Virus record (IMG/VR): IMGVR_UViG_3300048797_000039
Span: 1-30,196 of that record
Length of the DNA: 30,196 nt
Origin: a virus
Direction: 5' to 3' (one strand)
This document shows positions 1-9,700 of the stretch, piece after piece (the stretch's first letter is position 1; each line of letters opens with the position of its first letter). The position numbers and the translations under genes were made by a program. The notes beneath the pieces were generated by a model. It did not search any database. It worked only from the letters and a program-made list of their open reading frames with translations, and had not been told where the DNA came from.

Positions 1-735
1 CTTTGGGGTAGCGCCGCTGCCGGTGCCGCCGCTGGTGGTGGTGCTGCCGTACAGGAAAACTCTCAGGCTCAGGAAAAAGAGTTGATCCAACAACAAATGG
101 AAATCGCAACTGAGATGCGCCACATGAGTCAGGCCGCGTCAATACGTGACCAAGTGATCACTCCGATAATGAAAACGGAGGTTCCGCAGGTTCTTGCTGA
201 AAATAAACAGGTGATGACGCAAGCAGAATTACAATCGCATATTGCTGCCGGAGATAAAGATTGGACTGTGGCCAAACCTATTGACATACAGATCGCACAA
301 TCCGTCGCGCTTGGAAATCATGGCTGGAACCCAGACCAAGTGCAAAAGATCGGTGGGGAAGTTTCCGGTGCGAAGGAAAAAGGCGAAGATTATATTCTTG
401 GATACAGTGCAGGCAATCAGAACCGCGCTGCCGGAACAGTCAAGGCTGCAGAGATCGGCGCTGGCGCAAAGAATCACGCAACAGATACTAGGTCATCTGA
501 TGCAGCAGCAAAGATGACCAATGACCTGATGTTGGCCAAGACAAAATACGCTGGCACAAGCGCAGTGCAAGCACAAAAAATGATGGGCGAAATTACATTT
601 GGTGTATTGCCACTTACCGAGCAATCAGCCATTCGTGAAAGGGCAAGCCAATCAATTGAACCGGGTTCTCCGGGCGCAATACAAAGTACCGCACCTGCTG
701 CAGCCCCCGTGTCGTGGAACTCACTACAACCATAA
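1..735 (+). CDS. Putative internal virion protein, 5'-truncated
   Basis: The reading frame is open from the first base of the window, so the gene begins upstream; about 244 residues are visible. The first residues are almost only Ala and Gly, followed by a Gln/Glu-rich helical stretch (ELIQQQMEIATEMRHMSQ) and a soluble Ala/Gln/Lys-rich remainder with no recognised catalytic motif. It stops three bases before the giant polyvalent gene, which has no clear Shine-Dalgarno of its own, so the two are probably translationally coupled. In podophages the gene just before the largest virion protein often encodes a small internal or ejection protein; that role is inferred from position and composition only. 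An internal TTG at 82 is an artefact of the window edge and not a likely start. Confidence 0.6.
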   Translation, partial: LWGSAAAGAAAGGGAAVQENSQAQEKELIQQQMEIATEMRHMSQAASIRDQVITPIMKTEVPQVLAENKQVMTQAELQSHIAAGDKDWTVAKPIDIQIAQSVALGNHGWNPDQVQKIGGEVSGAKEKGEDYILGYSAGNQNRAAGTVKAAEIGAGAKNHATDTRSSDAAAKMTNDLMLAKTKYAGTSAVQAQKMMGEITFGVLPLTEQSAIRERASQSIEPGSPGAIQSTAPAAAPVSWNSLQP

Positions 736-738
736 ATT

Positions 739-3700
739 ATGAATGTCACGCTTCCGTCGGGCAGGATCATAACCGATGTTCCTGAAGATGTAACGCAATC
801 GCAAATCGCTGCGAGGGTTCCGGCTGCGTGGCTGGTAGCACCGAACGAAAATACCCCGGTTCCGGTTCATGACTCTGTTGTGAATGAATCGTTCGCTCCA
901 GAAAACAGAACTCTGTTCGGCCCACAGGATTACGCGGCCACGCCAAACAAAAATCCCGGTATCAACTTCGACAAGAGTGGCAACCCCATTCCAGTCGGCA
1001 TGAACACGACTGTCGAGAATGAAGCACGCGCAACCGGCGCACTCGCATCAACTCCCCAAGACATGATGGCCAAGACTGCGCAATTCCTGCAGCGCGGCAA
1101 TCGCCATGTCTCCCCAACCGTACAGAACGCAGAACAGCTCAAGCCGATCAGTGCGGACGAGATCGCCGCGAACGATGCCACGATGTTCAAGCCAACCGAA
1201 TCGCTACCAGATGTGCCGGTAGATCAGGATGATGTGCGCCATATACCATTAATGATGCGCGGAGCTGCTTCCGCACTCGCTAATAGTGGCGACAATCCGT
1301 TCACGATGGCAGGCATACCAAAGCCTATTGCCGGGATCGCAAATCAGTTCACCATGAAGGCCATCGACTCCGCAACTGACGGACTCGCATCGAGTCAGGT
1401 TGACGGATTCAAGGAAGCAAACACAGCACCCACATCCACCACGCAGCACGTCATGGCCGGTCTTGGCTCGTTCGCCGGGTTCGTGCTTAGCCCAACTACC
1501 ATTGCATCAGTCGGAGCGCCAGCAGCCATCAGTGCGCTGGCTCGCGTGGTTGGCGATTCGGCTATTGTGGATATGGCCAAGATCGTCGCATCACAATCCA
1601 CCGGACTTGGTTTGGCGTTGACTGCTCAATCAATGGGTCAGGCCATAGACAATCCGGATGATGCCAAACAAATACTTGCCGAGGCCGCAAAGAGCGGTGC
1701 CGGTATGGGCGCTATATTCGGCGCGATGTCGAGATTTATGCCAGAGGCAAGCGTATCGCAATTCCTTGGGCGAGCAGTAGGGAACAACGTAGCGCTGAAC
1801 ATGCTGAACGGAACCAGTCCTACAGACAATCGTCCGCTGGAAGATCGCGTGTTCGATGCGGCAGTCAATACATTTTTCTCAATACACGGTGCGGGTGGAA
1901 CAGCACGCAGCCAACTCGATCAGCTTGCCAAGAACATCAAATACGCACAATTCAACACACATCAAGCAGCCATAGACGCGCTCAATCCTGATGGCGCACA
2001 GATGCGCAAGATTACCGAGGCACCAGACCTCGACACCGCAATTGCCGCCGCCAAGGACGCGACCAACGTAGAACACAAAACAGTCTTGCAAATTCTGCAA
2101 GGCATCAAACAACTTCCGGAGGTTAAAAATGTCAGCGGAATTTCTGAAGCTAACGCACCCTCCGGCAATGCTGGAGGCACTGAAGGACGGGGTGATAACG
2201 GAGCGCCAACTAATGATGATCTCAATGGTGGGGGGCAACACGCAACCGGGGATATTCTCGCACGCGGCGCTGGCGGAATACAGGGAAGCGCTGAAGAACC
2301 TCAACCTGTACTGGGACGAGGAGCCGAGTTACATCCCGCAGAGCGTACTGGTGAGCCACAAGGAACTGAAGAATTACCAGCCGCCGACACGCAAGCCGCA
2401 TTAGAGCGCCGCAACCAGCCTGAGCGCGATGCGATGTATGGACTTGCCAAAGGTCTTGCTGAGCGCGTCGGTTCAATTGGCATATCCAAGTTGCGCCGCT
2501 ATTATCCGCAGTTCAACGAAATGACTGCTGCGCGCGTCATCAAACAGTTGGAAGATGACGGTGTTGTTGGAGCACAGAATATCAAAAACGGAAGCCATGA
2601 TTTCATAGGAGAACAAAATGCCATACACAAGCCTGAAGCAGGAGAGGTGGTCAAACAGCCCAACGGGGAAAGCGAAAATGGGGGTAGCGAAGGTGGCGGA
2701 ATTCAACGCGGCCAGCAAGGGAATGAAGTTGCCGAAAGCAACGGGTATGCTGTCAAGCCCGCAGAAAATAACAAAACTGCGCCGTCCATAACAGTACGTC
2801 CGGATAAGCGTATTGACGTAACCGGTAGCACTCCAGAACAACTCAAGGGTGCTCGCGATAGCCTTGGTATCAAAGGCGCGATAATAGGTAATAGCGGCAA
2901 CGCCATATTCCCCAAAGGAACCGACCTTGCGGCACTTAAAAAAGCATTTGGCATGGCTGAAGAGCCAAAACCAAAGCGTGCGTTTATAGCAGCTCAAAGC
3001 CTGATACCTAGATTGAGACAGTTGGGCGGCGTGAATATCGAGCACATGAAAGACATCACAGGAGAATCGGATGTGCGCAAGACCGGCGCAGTTGGGGTGT
3101 TCTCGAAGAACGGCAGAGGATTGGATGATCTGGCGACTACACTTGCTGATGAAGGATTCCCGATTGACACCAGCGATGTTGACGGCGGCGTACAGCAGTT
3201 GCGCGACCATATCAATGACGCGCTTGCTGGACATCCGGTATTGACACACTCCGCACAAGATGCTCAGCTGTCTGCTGACCAAGAGGCAGAACACCGGGAC
3301 AGTATTCGACGCGAAGCAAAAGAACTCGGCATCAATATGGTTGGCAGGAAATTCTCTGATGTAGAGTCAGAAGTATTGAATGCGACCAAGGAAAAAGACT
3401 CCAATACCTACGCAGATTTGTCCGATAAAGATGCACAAAAAGTGGACGACCTGATGCTGAAATTGCAAAACGCAATAGGCGAAGACGGCACGGAAAAGAT
3501 TTTTTCTGAAGTAACGAAGGCATATAAGGATAAATCAGCACAAGAGTATTACGACGAACTCGCAAACAGATTCACGGAGGCACTCAATGAACACGAAAAA
3601 AGCAATGCAGATCGTGGCGCGCAAACTGGCGCTGGAGAGAATGCAGCGCATGGCGAAGATTTCCAGCTCCAAAGTCAAAGCAACGCTGAAGCAATAGCGC

Positions 3701-6700
3701 AGGAACTCAAGACAGCGAAGACCGCGCGCGAGGCCGAAGCAAAGGTCGCAGCAGATCAAGAAGTTGGTGACTTTGCATTGACTGGAAGCAACCGAGAAGC
3801 GGATGTAGCGGCGGCGCATGGGCAGCAGGACTTGTTGGCAAAGCCAGCCCAAGAATCAACCGCACCTATCGCCGACTTCGGCGAGAAGATCGAGGGCGCG
3901 CGCAAAGACCTCGCCGCCGCAATGAAGAAGGAATACAGCGATGATGACATTGCCAGTTTGCCATTAAGCAAAATATGGCCAGCAGATTTAAGTGACAAAA
4001 TTGAAGACCCATACGTCGCCGCAATCGCATTCGCAGCACGTCAAGAACTTCCATCAAGGCCGCGAGTTGCATACAAAGTAGCACGATGGGTAGAGCAAGT
4101 AAAAACACTCCGCTCACTCGCATCTATGATGATAGGCAGCGATACCGTGCGTGCCAAGGCTGAAGCCTTGCTGAACGAGAACAAAGCACTCCAAGTATTC
4201 AAGGCGAAGGTATCGCTGCTTGAGTCGATTGATCGCAGCCAGTGGGGCCGCATCGGTTCTGTTGGGGAATTTCCGAACGCATACCGATATGAGCCGGACG
4301 GCGAAAACAAAAGCAAGGAAGTCCCATCGCCAACGGTTAAGGTGCAAATTGATGGGCGCACCGAATACTATCCAGGTGCAAAATCAGTCGCGGACGTGAT
4401 TGATAAGGTCAATGAGAAACTTGGTGTAGCACCAAAAGAAGTAAAGATGAAGTTTGAGGTTCGCGGACGCGGCGAATCCTACTTCATCAATAAGGCCGGT
4501 GACAGCGAATACCGGCACTTGATGGAATTCAAGACCAGCAAGGAAGCGCTGGACTATCGTAACAGCCATTATGATGATCTGGTAAAGGCGTGGGATGGAG
4601 TCAAGGAACGCGACAACGTAAAAGAAACAGATGTACGCGGAGCAGAAAACAGACCACGTACCGCCCAAGATTGGCGCAAAGGAAAGGACGTTTCCACAGA
4701 ACAATTCTCTGAACAGTTTGGCTTCCGTGGTGGTCAATTCGGCAATTGGGTAAGTCAAGGAAAAAATATCAAAGAGCGTCAAGGTATGCTCAATGGTGCC
4801 TATGATGCACTAATGGACTTGTCAGATATTCTAGGTATACCGCCCAAGGCATTATCGCTGAATGGTGATCTCGGGATGTCGTTCGGCGCGCGCGGCAGCG
4901 GGTCGGCATCAGCACATTATGAATCAGACAATCTGGTTATCAACCTGACCAAGACACGTGGATCCGGGACGCTGGCGCATGAGTGGTTCCATGCCCTCGA
5001 CAATTACTTCCAACGCAACCGCAATGCGCCGATGGATCACACCAATCAGACACGGTTTATTACATACAAACCAGAGCCAATGTTCGTGCGCAAAGATGGC
5101 AAAGGCACTCCAATGACAAGAGCGCAACTCGAAACTCTGCAAAAAAGCAGACCGGACGTTGCAATCTACGATCAGCAATACTGGAAGCCAGACCCTAATC
5201 ACCCACAAGGAGTACGTCCAGAAGTCGAGGAAAAGTTTGCAGGACTGGTGCAAGCATTGAACGATTCTCCAATGACCAAGCGTGCATCCATTATCGACGC
5301 TGGCAAGGCAGAAGGCTACTGGTCGCGCATCATCGAACGTGCTGCACGTTCATTCGAAAATTACATCATCGCCAAAATGGCCGAGAAGGGATACAACAAC
5401 GACTATCTTGCGAACGTGGTGGACATTTCCAACTTCAAGCGCGATGAAGGCAGATACCCATATCTGAAGCAAGAAGAACTCGCACCAGTGGTAGAAGCAT
5501 TTGACAATCTATTTGGTGAAATGCAAACCAAGGAAACCGACAAAGGCACCGCCCTATTCTCCCGCACCAACGACCAAGACGAACAAGTCCACCGCCTACT
5601 CGATGCTCATGCCGGTGAAAAGGATTACACCCGCGAAGATGCAATCCATGACTACACATCCGGAAAGCGTCTTGATGCCAATGGCAAAGAGTACGAGGCG
5701 ATGTACTCACGCGAAACAGACAAAGCCGATGCTGCCGTGCGAAAGATACTCGCGCATACGCCTGACTCACTGAAGCAAACGCTATTGGATGTCCACGAAG
5801 GCAAGGATAAAGAGGCTTTGCAGGCGATGATGGATGCTGGCAAGGTGAAGGTGATTACGGCAGAGCAGGGTAGGGGGATTGTGGGGGATAAGTTGTTTGC
5901 GAAGACGACTGACCAGAATGTGTATTGGCATGGTAGTGCAAGCGGTGACTTGCGCGGTGGCAATACAGGATTGCACCTCGGTACGCGGCTAGCAGCAAAA
6001 CAAGCATTGGAGGCTAGGATAGGGATTCCTGCTACTGGAGAATGGGACGGAACAAGAGAATATGGCAAGACATTATTAGCTGGAGAGGATACGCTTGACC
6101 GTATTCATAGAGAAACAAACTCGTTTCCAAAGTCAGGATTGAATGCTGGTGAGCCGGGCAATCCGGTTCCGAAAGAGGATTACTACCCAAGAAAAGTATT
6201 GAAATACGCCGATGGAACAGACATGCCGATGGATATTAAGCCAAATATCCTTCCGTATAAATTGGACACTGAAATGTCCAATACTGCGTATACACCACGC
6301 CCTGATTGGCATGCCAATGGATACATGCGCAGGCAAATAAAACTAGGGAACGCAAAGAGTGGGTATTACTATAAGAACGAAGGTGAAGATGCTGGCTCAA
6401 TCTCAGTAGTAGTCCCAAACGGTAAGCACGTTGTCGAAGTGAAATATTCCAAAGACGGCAAAGCCCAAGCCTTCTACAACCCATCCGATGCCACCACCTA
6501 TTTCATCGCCGACAATCTACCAAAAGACACCAGCACAGCAGAACTACGTGGGCTTGTCAGGCATGAAATCGCAGTCCACGCCCTAAATCTTGGCCGCGAC
6601 AGCACAGAATTCAAAGGCATCTTGAAGCAACTCGACATCCTGAAAGGTGCTGGGAACAAGGCGGTAAAGGAAGCATTCGCGCGTGTCCCTGAAGGAACCG

Positions 6701-9700
6701 CTCCTGAGCATGTAGCCGAGGAATCGCTTGCTTATCTCGTGCAATATCATCCCGAACTCAGTCTGACCAAGCGCGTGATTGCCTGGTTTAGAAATGCCAT
6801 CCGTTCTATCCTGCCCAAAGGCAAGTTATCCGACTGGGCAAACAGCCTGACCACGGATGACCTGCAATACATGGCACAGACTGCCTTGGCAAAGTCATAT
6901 CAGGCAGAGAGACAGCCTATTGGCGAAGGTGTGATGGCATCCAAACCGCATGAAGCATTCTACTCGCAGTTGAAAGTAGCAATGCGCGATGCTCCGGACA
7001 AAATATTCGGCAATGCTAAGTCTATATCTGATTGGCTGAATGCAAACGCATCAAAACTTGGCATTAAGAAAGCCGAAATCGAAGCGACCGGGCTGGACGA
7101 CTGGCTGAAACTGCAAGGCAAAGTCACCAAGGCTGATGTCCAGAACTTCCTTGACCAGAATGGGGTGCAGGTTAAGGATGTGACGCTTGGCGGATTTAGA
7201 AACGAGTGGGAAATTCTTGACGAGAATACGGGAAAACGCATAGGCAATACTTATGCAAGCGAACGTGAAGCTAGGAATGCTGCAAACTCATCACCTGTCG
7301 GAGAAAATCCGATTGTCAATCAATTGCCATCAAAGGAAACATCTGGAGGTACAAAATTCGCATCATACCAACTCCCCGGTGGCCCGCTATCACGCGATAC
7401 TGAGATTTTGACTCACGAAGGATGGAAGCGTATTGATGCTGTAGAAATTGGGGAGGATGTTCTGACCCGCCGCGATGATGATGCCGGACTGGAATGGTCA
7501 GAAGTCGAAGCCAAGCCAGAGATATATGCAGAAAAGCTATATCACTTCGCTAGTCAATCAATCAACATGCGCGTTACCGCCTGTCATAAAATGGTTGTGA
7601 AACGTCGCCGCAGATCACAAGCTGGTATTTTCCGTGTGACCGCACAAGAGCTTTGGGACATGGCTGAATGCGTGGTGCCGCTCACTGGAAAATGGCAAGG
7701 CAATGCAGCAGATACAATTTACGATCTACCAGCCAAAGATGTTGCTGAATTGATTGGATGGTATATCGCAGAGGGTAGCCCAACGGTGTCACCAACAGGC
7801 CACAAAAGCACACTTGCCATAGCGCAATCACGTAAAGCAAATAGTGCGAAGTGCACTCGTATTGAGGCATTGATTGATCGGCTTGGGTTTAAGTGGAACT
7901 ATAGCGGAGAGCAATATTATCTATCCATAAAAACCATGCCACGCGGTCTAGTAGAAATGCTCCATGCACAAGGAAAGTCTGGTGAAAAATATGTGCCGGG
8001 ATTTATGTTTGACTTTTCACCTGATATATTGCAATCGCTGCTTGATGGATTATTGCTTGGCGATGGCTGTCTAGCGAAACAGGAAAAGAGAAAACCACGC
8101 TGGACATACTTCACAAACTCAAGGCAACTCGCAGACGATGTGCAAGTATTGGCTCTGCTGACTGGCAAGCGTGGCACGGTAAAACAGCGACCTAATGGTC
8201 TATACGCAGTTGGTATCAACTCGAAAGAGTGGGCTGGAATTGACGATGCAAAACACGCTATTGTTGATTACAACGATACGGCATATTGCGTCACCGTAAA
8301 AAACCATTCAATCTATGTTCGCGCGAACGGAGTAGCTGCGTTTACAGGAAATAGCAATTACAAAGAGTTGCTGCTGACGTTGCTGGCTAAACCTAAATTA
8401 CCATGGATGGATGCGCCTGAAATTAAGAAGGCTCAAGACGCTTTATATAATGAATTCCCTGATGCAAAAAACATCGTGATGTATAGACCAAGCAGAGGTG
8501 AATCTGCTAGGTACAATCAATTATATGACGAGCTAGTCAACGCAATACATAACGCAGAGAATAAAAAAGACCAAGAGCAAGGAAGGTTTATCTCCTCCCA
8601 CTTCGACCAACCCAACATCCTAGCCCACATCCGCTTCAACGAGCGCACTGATGCAGAAGGCGCTAAGGTATTGTTTATAGAGGAAATTCAGAGCGACTGG
8701 GGACAACAGGCAAAGAAGAATGGATTTTTACGCGACCCCAAGCCTATCGAAAAAGTAATTCAAGAAAAGTATGGTAGAAAATTACCAGAAGATGTTTATG
8801 ATTGGAGTGCTAAAAAACTTGAATCTGCTGGGGTAGATAGTGCGCTTATTGCTGACTGGTCTGACAGTTTAAAAAAGAGTGGAAGGGTTCTGTCCGCGCC
8901 AATGGTAGGCGACACCAAAGCATGGACTTCTCTGGCACTGAAACGGATGATTCGCTACGCTGCTGAGAACGGTTTTGACAAGATAGCATGGACTACTGGT
9001 GAGCAACAGGCAGCGCGGTATGACTTGAGCAAGCAGGTCGAGTTGGTGAGGGCAGAACACACTAACAAGCAAGGCGTGTTCGACTTGACGTTCTGGGACA
9101 AAGGCGGCAAGCAATTTGATATTGGCTTGATACCCTCGGAAATGCTGGCCGACCATGTTGGTAAAGACTTGGCAGAAAAAATTGTTAAACAACCGCTGAA
9201 TAAGTCTGAGGATTACACTGGCCTCGACCTCAAAGTCGGCGGCGAAGGCATGAAAGGCTACTACGACCAGATAGTGCCGCAGGTAGCGAACGACATCCTG
9301 AAGAAGCTGGGCGGTGGGAAGGTGGAGGATATATCTGTATCGCCTAAAAAAGCAGGTGAGCCTAATATAGAAAAACTGTCAAATCTAAAACAACAAGGCT
9401 TCACTATCACCCCAGAACTGCGCAACAAGGTAATGAATGAAGGGATGCCGCTGTTCAGCAAGACCGCCGACAAACTCAAGGAACACGAAGCCATCAAGGC
9501 CGCTACTGATAGCGCCTCAGAAGCATGGGATGGCATCAAGCGTGCCTTTGCTCCCCAATACCGATCACCGGAGGCTATGGAAGTCGCCAGACAGCTTACC
9601 GAGCACCTTGGCGAGAAGGAAATGGCCGACATCCGCTTCAAGCAGAAGCTCAATGACGCGATCAAGGAAGATGACGGCGCAACGACCATGGCCGAACGCG

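Noticed and set aside
3069-3242. AGGAG followed by ATG inside the giant gene, resembling the nested-gene sites
   Set aside because: The product is Cys/Arg/Leu-rich shadow sequence, and the giant frame here is a well-formed domain rather than a linker, so the site is probably chance.
2473-3294. 273-aa minus-strand frame opposite the giant gene
   Set aside because: Composition is rich in Cys, Phe and Ser with no motif or ribosome site; it is an antisense shadow.
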